From Labia minor (lineage: Eukaryota; Arthropoda; Insecta; Dermaptera; Spongiphoridae), in contig OY720348.1 in assembly GCA_963082975.1 (NCBI GenBank), positions 74,363,719 through 74,427,718 on the forward strand: DNA of 64,000 nucleotides, in the 5' to 3' direction. Each line of letters opens with the position of its first letter. Positions within the stretch are counted from its first letter, which is position 1. The notes under the pieces are model-generated. The model was given only the letters and a program-made list of their open reading frames with translations. It was not told the origin of the DNA and made no database searches. Below, piece after piece: positions 35,515-46,207 of this stretch. Position numbers and translations under genes: made by a program.

Positions 35515-36051
35515 TAGAAATCACAAGAGCGACAATCTCTGGTATATTTATAATTCGTAAAAATTGTAACGTAGGCGAATTCACTTGCAAGAGCGAACCC
35601 GATTTAAATTCTTTTTGCTTGTAAATATTTAGAAAAACAATTTTAAAATATGAAAATATTATTAGAAGAGAGGAATTTTTAAAACATATAATTGGATTAT
35701 TTGGAATTCAAAATAAACAAAATTTGATTTTTTTTATCTTCTCTTATTAATTGTTACGTATTATTATTTATGATATTTTAAAAACAATTTCTTTCTTTAA
35801 TTAATATTTATTTAAAATGATAATTAAAGAATATCTTATTCAAAATAAATTATTGAATAAATATGATCAAATATTATTAAATAGAAATAGAAAAAAGTCA
35901 GATATATTTCTAAATAAATAATTTTTTAAGTCCCAAAAGCTGCAAAGCACGTTTTTTTTTGTCCTTAGTTTGTTTTATAACCACTTGGGGCGCTAAACAG
36001 TGTTTCAAAAAAACACTATAGAAAAAAAAAATTGTATATATATCATATATT
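33216..36051. other. Spacer with microsatellites, no gene seen
   Basis: It holds T-runs (34860-34902), an A-rich region (34990-35080) and a (TA)n tract (about 35477-35508). No ORF with a recognised domain and no family repeat. Confidence 0.5.
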
Positions 36052-36215
36052 TATGTATTATTGAGGAGCAGAAGTTCATTCATTTTAATCAGATTGATGC
36101 AAATGTGTAACATTTAATAATTGTAATAAATAATTAAAGAATTGTATATCAATATTTTTTAAAGGATCGAGCGAGAGCTCGGTGTCCCAGATACTTCTAT
36201 CTTATAATAATAATC
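36052..36215 (+). repeat. Family D fragment, copy D3
   Basis: TATTGAGGAGCAGAAGTTC, then the conserved ATTTTAATCAGATTGATGCA and GGATCGAGCGAGAGCTCGG..GTCCCAG blocks, ending at AGATACTTCTATC. It lacks the D 3' hairpin. Confidence 0.6.
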
Positions 36216-39200
36216 AATTATTATTGTTAACGGTACCATGAATAATAACATAAATTTTAATTCTGAAATTGGCATTCATTGATAATCATTAAAAGAAGAT
36301 ACTGGTTAAAGGAGCAATGGACTGCACAATTCCCCCCTCCGCCATGTTGTAGGTTGTTTTTATCTTTTAACAATGCATGTTCACTCTCGAAAGAACATCT
36401 CCAGCCAAGAAAAGTCAGTGGGTTCAAGTGGCCTTAAGCATCAAGCAAGAGTTGCCTTGGAATATATTTATAGCCCCCCACCCACCCCATTACTCTCTTT
36501 TGATCCATTCCCCAGTCGCTTTTCCTCTCACCAAACTAAATCCATTTTCCTTTACTTTCCATTCTTTTTTTTCCTCTAACCCCATCCTCTCCAGTCCTCC
36601 ATCTCTTCTATCTTTACTTCATATATTTTATCAAATTATATTTAAAAAAAAATTAAGGTTATAAAAACAAAAATGCTAATTTTTTTTTATTGGTTTCGAA
36701 TCTCAGTTGTTGTTCATCTTTTGTGAGGAAACGAAGAGCCGACCCTCAAAAAGGGTGTCTAGACGTAGAAGGGAACGACGTCTCGTTCCCGAAGGGTTTC
36801 CTACCGAGTCATTCAACCGCAAAAAATTAACGCCCCTCGATGATTCGGCCTTTGGAACTCGGGGGAGATCACCAACTCTCGTTCCGATGACAACTCAAAG
36901 CACAATGGCGATTTGTTTGAGGTTCACTTTCCCCTTTAAAATCAATAGAATCGTTAAAGTATTTATTCGACGAACATGGAATCATTATCTGGATGCCGAT
37001 CAAAAGGCCATCGGATAGACTTGGAACTCAAGACAATTAATAATACCACAACTATCAATCCCTATGTTAAGGGATTCATTTCGTATTTACATTTATAAAA
37101 ATTCTTCAACTAAAACCTCTACGTATTCATTTAAAATACAAAAATAAATAAAGAAGTATTTATGGAATTCAATTTTTATTTTTGCATTCCTAGTGTATCT
37201 ATCATCGCAACTCTTTTCTAGTAAATTTTATAATAACAAATATAACGCTTGATAAGGATTTTGTTTATTGGTCGTAAATCTATAATCAAGCCACTCGGTT
37301 GAATTCTAAATGACCGTCGACCGTTAAAGTAGATATTTTCATCAGATAAGTAATTTTCAAATCCATGAATTGACAAGTCTTTCTAGTACACCATTTTGAT
37401 GATAACTCTCCCTCTTTGCTTTCCCTAGATCACTATTTATGTTTGAGATGCCTCTCTAATGGCTTTGGAGGAATTATTTAATTTATCCCAAATTAATAGT
37501 TGATACGAAACTTTGCAACTTGTAATTAATGCACTCACTTCGCTCTCCTGATGACGAAGCCTCCTCATTTTCATTCAAATCCTATGATATCTAATTCCAG
37601 TATCATTACTTTATTGATGAATTATTTAAAACATATGTAAAAAACAATGGATATATTAACAAAAAAAATATTATATTTTTCATTCCCATACGTATTAATT
37701 ATTCAAGCTCAGAAGAAAACGGGGAGCAATTTTTGGATGTATTATGTACTATATATTGATATGTATTAATCTCTGATGCTCTACGGAACTAGAAAATTCG
37801 TGGTCGCAGTGAACACACTCCTCCAAATATCCTTATCTTGAGCCACCCCATAAAATTTCCACTCTCTCTCAACTCCTTCATGTTCCCACCTACATTGTCT
37901 ACTCACCGAGTTCTTGATCTACCAACCGTTCGCTTCTCAACTGGTTTACCTACAACCAATCTTATTAAGTTGGGGTAGGAATGTAATAGACTGGAAGACT
38001 ACTAGCTCATTAATTTCAAATATAACTAGTTACTATACATAAGTAAATTACATTTCTGATTTTTTAGATTGGTCTTTAACTATTCACAGATAATTTACAA
38101 CTGTTTTAAGGATAAACAAACAATTTTAGAATGCTTAATTTTAATTTATGAATATAATGAATTAATATGTCAAATTTGGCTGATAATAGTAGGTTTATTA
38201 TAGAATTTGTCTCTATTATGTCTAGAATGATAATCTCATTATCATTGTTAATAGTATCAACAGTCAAGAAGAGAACTCTTGTCCCTTACTTAGTATACAA
38301 TCCATAGTAGAATTGATTTCTTATGCAAGTGTCATCATCAGTCTATTGGAAGAAGATGGAGCACCCGATATTTCATATATGCATCACAATCAATAAAGTA
38401 AAGGAGAGAGAAATCTCACCCTCTCTGTAACTCTACCCAAATCCTTTCACCCATTTTCTACCCCAGGATATTACTATTCCCGATACCCTCGTTCAATTTC
38501 ATACACAATGCCATTTTCATCAACTATACCAACTATTCCGTTCCATGTCATAGGATAACTATAGACCACAGTATAGGAAAAAAAGAGGCGACTTCTTCAT
38601 CATAATTATCATAGAACTAAACTTGGTCAATAGCTATACCACTATTATTTTCTCCCCTATATACTAACGAAGGTATTATTTATAGGAACAATTGTTAGCA
38701 TAAATTATCCCCATGGAAGATCATCAGTGATCGCAATTCAATGTTATTTTTTGTTTTAAATTGAAAATATGTGAAATTATTTTTCTTTGTTATTATTTAT
38801 TTTATAGAATTTTATTAAAATATAAAAATAGGTATATTTGTTTTTACATCAAATATCCAAAGGGGAAATAACTTAATCTCTATTTACATCATAAAATGTC
38901 AATATTTTTATATATAAAGGAGATTATAATTATATATACTGTGTCAAGATCCGACCAGATGTTCAATTAGCATATTTTATGTTACCCCAATAATAAGAAT
39001 AATGTTTTAGAAAAATGAGAGTTGTGTGCTTTTAGGCATTGAAAATAAAATTATAATTATTTGATTTATATATATATATATAACAAAAAAATTCAATCAA
39101 TATTACTATTTAATTTGTTTGTTATCAAATCGATCCTTTCACAGAGTATAAAGCCGTCATACTCATACCTGAAGCATGGCCAGTCCAATAAACATTAAAT

Positions 39201-39926
39201 TTCAACCCAATTATAATGATTTTAAATTTATTTTACTATTTTATTATTATTTTTTTATAATAAATTTACAACTACTATTCAGAAATATTTTCGTTTTTAT
39301 GTCTAAATTATAATATTCGATCGGATTAAATACCGGTAAGTAAAACGTAACGTTTTAATTTCCAGAATATGTTTAATTACCAAGTAATGGCTTGAGATCC
39401 TATCAATTTATGTTCTCTTTGAAGAATATTATTTCCAATGAATGTTAATAAGGGGTTCAGTAACGAATGTCTTTTACATTAGATTTTATGTAAACGAGAT
39501 TCAACTGTATTTATAAATATCTAATTAAAATAACATGTAATGTATATTCGAGGAACACGAAGTGGTAGATATTTCGAATACAATGAAAACATGTTTCAGG
39601 ATAGAACAGACAAACAAACATAATCCATCAGCAAAGAGAGAGAGAGGGACTGAGTCTGTTACTATTGATAGGGCATAATCTAACACAATACGAATCTGCC
39701 TGTTACACCAGATTCTCTGCTACAAATACACAGAAATAGAAAAATTAACAAGAACAACAAACCTAATCATACGGAATCAGAACACTTGAAATCCACTAAA
39801 CTAACGATTCATATTGATACTCTGGTTCTTGTCTTTTCAGTTCGTAATCAAATAAGAATAAGAAAAAAAATTATAAGAAAAGTTATAATTAAATTGAAAA
39901 TTCTTGAATTTTTAAGTATAAGATAG
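36216..39926. other. Spacer, no gene called; one GC-richer island
   Basis: 36715-36930 is less AT-rich and open on the plus strand (36707-37018, 103 codons, an Arg-rich start), but no domain is recognised and the codons show no convincing gene context. 36475-36600 is C/T-rich. The rest, including 37860-37940 and 38400-38560, is ordinary unique-looking spacer. Confidence 0.4.
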
Positions 39927-40049
39927 CGGAAGGAAACGGGAAACCACCGCATTAACATTCCCTAGAAAAATCTTCATGGCTGAGCAGCTTCTAAGGCTAT
40001 CCTAGTCATGACGATAGCCAAACTCCGAAAGGGAGACGGCAAAAAAAAA
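39927..40049 (+). mobile_element. SINE family S2, copy 2, 5' truncated
   Basis: Only the 3' part is present, from GCGGAAGGAAACGGGAAACC to GGGAGACGGC, followed by an A-run. The tRNA-like head is missing, the usual result of incomplete reverse transcription. Confidence 0.75.
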
Positions 40050-40092
40050 CATATCGATATAATTTCTCCTCCACTCTCTATCTATCTATATC

Positions 40093-40096
<4 letters not shown>

Positions 40097-40139
<43 letters not shown>
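40097..40139. repeat. (TA)n microsatellite
   Basis: About 42 bp of uninterrupted TA, directly before the mariner relic. Open frames reading Tyr-Ile repeats across it are not genes. Confidence 0.9.
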
Positions 40140-40140
<1 letters not shown>

Positions 40141-40141
<1 letters not shown>

Positions 40142-40345
40142 ACGAGGGTCAAATACTCTCCGTCCAATGCCGCTGCTATCGCAAAAATGGTCATGGCCAA
40201 ATTGGTCGAATTGCGCTACGAATTGCGAATCCACCTTACTCTCCAGATTTGGCCCCCTGTGATTACTTTTTCTTTCCAAACCTGAAAAAGTCACTCATCG
40301 GAAATAAATTTGGGTCGAATTGTTCTTTTTCCATTTTTTTTTAAA
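40141..40345 (+). pseudogene. Mariner transposase C-terminal relic
   Basis: It starts TACGAGGGTCAAATACTC, a mariner-like terminus. It translates in two frames to the C-terminal catalytic part: KMVMAKLVELRYEL, then after a frameshift NPPYSPDLAPCDYFFFPNLK (about 40230-40290) with the SPDLAP block that follows the second catalytic region, then LIGNKFGSN. The first 250 or so residues and the 3' terminus are missing. It is an inactive remnant from a different mariner copy than 22120-22455. Confidence 0.8.
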
Positions 40346-40611
40346 AATGATCGACACGCGTTAGTGTTGTGCTAATTTCTTTATATTTTATTTTTATTTT
40401 GTTTACTTTGGTTTTTTTTTTAAATAAATTAATAACATTTAAAGTAGCATAAAAAAATTAATCGAAGCAGGAAAAGTGATGGGGTTTGAAATTAATTAAT
40501 TTGATAAGACAAAATAATTATTATCAGAGAGAATAATATTTGCAAAGAATTTAAATCGAGGTTGCAATCGGGAAATTATTATCAAAGGGGATCAAAATTA
40601 TTAAATTATTA
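40346..40611. other. Spacer, no gene seen
   Basis: AT-rich, no recognised content. Confidence 0.5.
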
Positions 40612-40975
40612 ATTGTATTATATGGGTGGGAGGCATGGTCTATAAATAACCCTGGGAGATGAGAGTAGATTCAGAGTATTTGAGAATAGGATTCTTCCCA
40701 GCATTTATGGGCCAAAGAAAGATGAGGACACCGGGGAATGGCGGAGACTGCATAACAAGGAATTGCATGACCTCTATGCATCTCTAGATATAGGTCATAA
40801 AATAGAGAAGGCTGGGATCGGCAGGGCACATGGCTAGCATGGGAGAGGAAAGATATAATGGTGGGGAGTTCGATTGGAAAACGTCCGTTTGGAAGACCAA
40901 TTGTGAACAGGGTGGACAATGTAGGAAGGAACATGAGAGAGATGGGACAGGGTAGGAGTTAGATGGTTATAGCTC
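40612..40975 (+). pseudogene. RTE-like reverse-transcriptase C-terminal relic
   Basis: The + strand translates, across at least two frameshifts, to VLYGWEAWS, then TLGDESRFRVFENRI, ...YGPKKDEDTGEWRRLHNKEL, then in another frame AGHMASMGEERY, then GKRPFGRPIVNRVDN. This order (YGCEAW, RLRVFE, IYGP, WRRRHNKEL, WAGHV, GRRPVGRP) is the C-terminal tail of endonuclease-reverse-transcriptase ORFs common in arthropod RTE-type LINEs. The polymerase and endonuclease domains are absent. It lies directly upstream of the GC-hairpin terminus at 40981-41056; whether that is its 3' UTR or another element is open. Confidence 0.7.
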
Positions 40976-40980
40976 AGAAT

Positions 40981-41056
40981 AGGGACACTCGGGGGGTACA
41001 GGGGGCGGAGCCCCCGTCTAGGTGTGAAGAGCGCCGAAGGCGCTCGGAGCAGCTAG
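40981..41056 (-). repeat. Family G terminus with two GC hairpins
   Basis: The plus strand carries GGGGGC-GGA-GCCCCC (41001-41015) and GAGCGCC-GAA-GGCGCTC (41029-41045), then GGAGCAGCTAG and T. Read on the plus strand, a GC hairpin a few bases before CTAG followed by T resembles a Helitron 3' end. Read on the minus strand, ACTAGCTG plus a hairpin resembles the 5' ends of families A and B. Fragments occur at 3218-3262 and 4165-4197. Confidence 0.55.
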
Positions 41057-41060
41057 TATA

Positions 41061-41967
41061 TATATATATCTTTATTAATTAATATCTCACAATTTTAAAT
41101 TATTGTCTTTATTAATTAATATATATATTAATTAATTAAATTATGAGAAGAAATATAATCAATAACAATAATAGGTCTTGAGAGAGGAGGAAGATTATCA
41201 AATATAAAATTACCCCTCCTTCTAAAGCTTTTGGGTTTATATCAAATTAATTAGAAAAATTCATATTTTTCTTTGTAATGAATTATTTTTTAATAAAAAA
41301 TTTAATATGAATAAAGTGGATACGATTTGGTAACCACCTTATAACATTTCAATTTATACAAGTATATGTAAAAAAAAAGTTGAATAAATATTCATACTTG
41401 AAATCAAATACATATTTATTTTTTTTGCGAGAGAGATAAAAATATATAAATAACTGAAGAATTGATTGAATTAATATTAATTGAAAAAATGAAATAAATA
41501 AATATACTAAAAGAAATTATATGTGACTAATAAATAAATGTAAAAACTATAATAATCACATCATCAGAACTAAAATAAGAATTAACTTATTGAAAAAATA
41601 ATTTTAAAAAATTATTTCTCCCTGTTGATGTAAACAAAGTCTTTGATTCATTAAACTTGTTGATTCATTAATTTTTCACTATAAAAGAAAGATTAATTAT
41701 TAAGTTCTGAAAAAAACATCCCAGTTGATGTAAGAATATAACAATTATTTCTTTAAAAAAATATTTTTTCTGTACTATATATGTATTCTGAGACATGTAT
41801 AATAATAAAACTAATTTGAATAAGAATGAAGTAATTAATTGTCTTCACAATCCCTCTTGATTATAATTTCAACTTTTAAACTTTTTCGTTTAAATAAATA
41901 ATTAATTGATTCATTCATCAAATTTGGTAACAATAATGTTTTTATTTATATTTAATATATACCTATT
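41061..41967. other. Spacer, no gene seen
   Basis: AT-rich, no recognised content. Confidence 0.5.
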
Positions 41968-41975
41968 ATCTAAAG

Positions 41976-42260
41976 CAGTGATTCTCAACCTTTTTTTTAC
42001 AACGGCACACTTTTAATGGTTTAAAAATTGGGCGGCACACAAAGAAAATGATAGATGTAATAATCATACTTAGCGCCATATTAAAAAATCGGAAATGTTT
42101 AAGAGCCTTATCGCAAAAACATTTTACCTTTTTTTACATACATATAAAATAATTAAGTACTTTTTCTTAATTTGAACTTTACATTTATAAAATTTGGCGG
42201 CATATTTTGAAAATCTCGAGACACACAAAAGTGCCGCGGCACAGTGGTTGAGAATCACTG
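41976..42260. mobile_element. hAT-type MITE
   Basis: The termini CAGTGATTCTCAACC and GGTTGAGAATCACTG are exact inverse repeats of 15 bp. The flanks ATCTAAAG (41968-41975) and TTCTAAGG (42261-42268) match at 6 of 8 positions, as expected of an aged 8 bp hAT target duplication. The interior has CGGCACAC blocks near both ends and no ORF. Confidence 0.88.
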
Positions 42261-42460
42261 TTCTAAGGGTTCACTATTTTTTTATTGATTTAAAAAGTCA
42301 ATTAGATATTATAATTTTATAATTATTTTTTATTATTTATTTGTATATTTTTGTATTTGCAGTGATTTTCATTTAACATCAACAAAAATCGGCCAGAATA
42401 AAATTACTACTTGTGAGATATAATTACAAAGCGAATCATTTTGAGAATTTCAAGTTTTCC

Positions 42461-42492
<32 letters not shown>

Positions 42493-42651
42493 CTTATAAT
42501 ATATATTTAATAAATTTAAACAAACATGTTTTTTCTCGAATTAATTTATTAAATATATTTATATGTAGTTTTTTTAAATACTGTAGAAACAACTTTTCTC
42601 TCAGTAAAATTTAGCCATTAATGTAAAGTATTATGAATGTATTCATATTAA
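42261..42651. other. Spacer with (TA)n tract
   Basis: A (TA)n tract at about 42463-42491; otherwise AT-rich with no recognised content. Confidence 0.5.
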
Positions 42652-42908
42652 CAGCGCCCAGGGCCGGCTGACCCGGACATATGTCCTGGGCGGTAAAGTA
42701 AAAGGTCGGCATTTTGGTCGTTATTGACATAAAATATTGATAATCAGTCAATCAAAATATATATTTGTTGATTTTTTATTAATAGTGCAGTTTAACGTAT
42801 GTATGATCGATTTTTGTCTTAAACTTTCGCCCTGACTAAAATTTTTGTTTAAAGGGGTGTCAATTTGTTTTTTTGTCCGGGGCGGCAAAAAAGTTAGAGC
42901 GGGCGCTG
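42652..42908. mobile_element. Probable hAT-type MITE
   Basis: The left end CAGCGCCCAGGGCCGGCT and right end AGAGCGGGCGCTG share an inverse CAGCGCCC. The flanks are only loosely alike (CATATTAA, ATATGAAA). Inner GC-rich blocks (CCGGACATATGTCC; GTCCGGGGCGGCAAAAAAG) stand out from the AT-rich surroundings. No ORF. Superfamily is inferred from the CAG end. Confidence 0.6.
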
Positions 42909-43985
42909 ATATGAAAATATATATAATTTTAGATGTTTTCAGTCTATAAAGTAAAAATAGTATAGAATTTCCCTATTTTTATATTCTATTTTGTTTTCAA
43001 GTATATATATATATATATAATGAAATAATTCCTACATCGTTTTATCACTCTATTTTAATTAAGTTAAGAATTTTTTTGTTTAGTAAGTAAAAAACGAGAT
43101 GTGTTATTAATGGAAAGAGTAATGATTAACTTTAATCTTTAATTATGCTTGATTTCGTTAATAAATTCCATTTTTTTGATTGAAGGGAGTGTTGGGGTCT
43201 TGTTAAAATAAAAAGATACTCCCCGTTCTATAAGTCAGGTTTCACTGACTCAAAGTAAATTTTGGAGGGATTTTGTCTTTGTAAACAAGGATTCGCGGAC
43301 CTCCTTCGTCAGAAGGTCAAATTCCCAAGTCTTCCCCGTTCGGCATAAATCAAAAGGTTACGATGACGACGGCCCGACGTGGAATGAGGTTGTGAGAGCG
43401 TGAGGGGACTTTCAAAACTTAATCCTCACTCTCTTTACATTTTATTTAAGTAATGCAAATGCAAAAGTTTTTGCAAAAAAACACATGGAAATGATTGAAA
43501 AAAAAATGTAAAAGGGATGATTTGTTTGAATGGTTTTTTTTTCAATGAAAAGTATTTGAAAGATCAACTGAAACATCGTTTAAAGAAAATACTAATAAAT
43601 TCTTTGTCATCATAAATAAATGGTAATTTTATCACTTTTGGAAAGTTTCCCTATCATACTAATTAATTATAAATTAAAAATACGAAGAATAATTTTAATT
43701 ATAATATGTATATATATATATATAGAGAGAGAGAGAATATAGATAGATAGATAAATTATTTATATATGAAAAATCAATGAAACATTTTGAGTAAATCCCC
43801 CACGCGTTGGGGTTTATGAACAAAAGACCAATGTATTATCTAAAGGAACCCTTAGGCAGGTTTCTAAAATATTGAACTCTACTAACTCACAGTTTGATAA
43901 TCAGCAAAATAAAATTATTATGAAATGAGTAAATTAAAATGTTTTCATATATCTAATATAATAATATTAATTATTATTATTTATA
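42909..43985. other. Spacer, no gene seen
   Basis: AT-rich with short TA and GA runs (43708-43750). 43190-43430 is less AT-rich and unclassified; no ORF or repeat was recognised there. Confidence 0.45.
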
Positions 43986-43998
43986 ATATTATTATATG

Positions 43999-44292
43999 GG
44001 AGGCGCCATTGGGTGTGTGGGTAGCGAACTTGCCTCACATTCACATGGTCCCGGGTTCAAGTCCCGGGCCTGGCAAGGGAATTTCCCTAGCTGGGGTCTA
44101 TGGGACGGAATCAACCCAGCCTCCGGGAACAACCTTGGGGAAAAGCTACTTGATAGCGCCTCCGATCAAGAAAATCAAGGTAAAGGTGGAGAGGACCCGT
44201 TCTAGTGATCATAGGACACCTCATGGATATAACCGGTTTGATAAGTGTTGTCCTTGCGTACGACGTACAATGTCAGAGGTTGTTAATTTTTT
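43999..44292 (+). mobile_element. SINE family S1, copy 2, with 13 bp target duplication
   Basis: Full-length head (GGCGCCATTGGGTGTGTGG), B-box GGTTCAAGTCC and body to GTACGACGTACAATGTCAG, then a T-rich tail. The copy is bounded by a perfect 13 bp direct repeat ATATTATTATATG (43986-43998 and 44293-44305). This is clear evidence of retroposition and fixes the ends of the family. The 145-codon frame across it is a by-product of the repeat. Confidence 0.9.
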
Positions 44293-44305
44293 ATATTATT
44301 ATATG

Positions 44306-45891
44306 AAAAGTGGCAGTACTAAAAATTTAAAGCGTAACTATTTTTTCTCATATAATTTATAGATCAAAGATATTAATTAATTTATTTTACATTTATTTAC
44401 AAATAATAAATGGTATGTATATAATTTATATGATATTGTATGTATAATGTATTTATCAAATATATATATATATATATTAAGTTGATATATATCAATTTAT
44501 TATAAATTACTAGTAAACTAATCATTTCTAATTTAAATTCATCCAATTGAATTGTCAATGTCAGATAATTAATATTTATAATAAATAAAAATAATCAACT
44601 TTGGAATTTCTGGAATGGATTTGAAAATTTTGTTTTTGTACAATTCGAATTTAACCTGATTAATAATTATTAACATTCATTAATCATAATAATAATAGAA
44701 ATCAAAAAATACAAAATATTTATTATGTTGATTATAAATTCCTCCATTATTTTATCGGATCGATAATCATTGAGAGATAATAAAATCATAATTAAAACGA
44801 ACCTCGAGGTGAACCATCGAACATTCCAATTTATTTTTAGCTTATAAAAATTTCGATTCTCTAGTTATAACAAAGGTGTAATGGATTCCGACTGTAATCT
44901 TTTCTTGGTGTACTCCAATTGGTAATTATATTTCGTTGACGCGTATTAAAAATTAATTCAATTGGAATAGAAATAAATTCAATAACATGAAGCGAGGGGC
45001 GTTCTCAATGAAAAAGTGATAATGAGCTCAAGGGTAAAAAAAAATGGCGATGCCTCCTCAGCAGCATTACTGAGACAATGGCTAACTGTAAGTGAATGTG
45101 ACAGCTCCTTGTCCCAGGGGATGCACAGACGCTCGGGGAGCAGACCGATGAAGGGGCGCAGTCAGAATGGGGAGCGAAGATCGATCAACTAATAGGAAGG
45201 CCTACTGATTATCAAAGGACCCTCAGCCTTCCATTCAAGGACCGGAACAAGAAGCAGGATCACCGGTGCTAGACCCCCACTATAATTTTTTTTTCTCGGA
45301 CATTAATTAAATCCAGTATTGGAATTCGTATTTAACTACCCATCCATTTTTTTTCTATAATATGTTGTATGAATTTGTTCTCTTCAAGGGGAGCCGCAGG
45401 CTATAAATTTCCAAAAATTCGAACACACCTGTGTCTTCTTCAACAGGGAGCAATGAAATGAGAATCATCAATTTAAGGGTGGCTGGTTTCAAACATACCT
45501 ACCAATATCCAAAATGATTTAAGGTTTAATTTCACAATTTGTATTTATCACCCTTGAAATAATACATATAATTTTTTTTCCTCACCATTAATAATTCTTT
45601 ACTAAATAGAAAATTTCAAGAAAATATTTCAAGAAAATGTTTGTGCTGTGAACGAAGCGGCGTATTGTCTACCTCTACCATAGAAAAGAATAAGGAAAAG
45701 AATGATACTATATAAGAATGTATCTGATTAGATACGACATTTTTCCATTTATTTAGTTATCGAAATGCATATTTTTCTAAATTTTAAGTGCAGGATATAT
45801 TTATATATATATATAAGTTTAATTTCGAATTAAATTATAATAAAAATGTATTAAACAATATTTAATGGTATATATATATATATATATATAA
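44306..45891. other. Spacer with one GC-richer island
   Basis: 45040-45285 is strikingly less AT-rich than its surroundings and open in one frame for ~57 codons (ending ...FKDRNKKQDHRC), preceded by TGACAG. No domain is recognised and no matching exon was found, so I do not call a gene. The rest is AT-rich. Confidence 0.4.
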
Positions 45892-46168
45892 GGCGCCATT
45901 GGGTATGTGGGTAGCGAATCTGCCTCCCATTCACATGGTCCCGGGTTCAAGTCCCGGGCCTGGCAAGGGAATTTCCCTAGCTGGGGTCTATGGGACGGAA
46001 TCAACCCAGCCTCCGGGAACAACCTTGGGGAAAAGCTACTGGATAGCGCCTCCGATCAAGAAAATCAAGATAAAGGTTGATAGGACCCGTTCTACGGATC
46101 ATAGGACACTTCATTGATATTACCGGCTTGATAGGCGTTGTCCATGCGTAGGACGTACAAAGTCAGAG

Positions 46169-46170
<2 letters not shown>
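45892..46170 (+). mobile_element. SINE family S1, copy 3, inserted in (TA)n
   Basis: Full-length copy from GGCGCCATTGGGTATGTGG to AGTCAGAGGT, flanked by TA runs on both sides (45869-45890 and 46173-46203). This fits insertion into an existing TA microsatellite with the duplication hidden by the repeat. Confidence 0.85.

Positions 46171-46207
<37 letters not shown>

Noticed and set aside
36707-37018. A 103-codon ORF with an Arg-rich start
   Set aside because: No domain or homologue recognised. The length is within what a less AT-rich stretch gives by chance. Noted as an island only.
40008-40344. ORFs with long Tyr-Ile repeats
   Set aside because: They are translations of the (TA)n tract running into the mariner relic.
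45085-45110. CTGTAAGTG near 45087 as a splice donor of a host exon
   Set aside because: The upstream frame is short and no partner acceptor or second exon is visible; GTAAGT occurs by chance.
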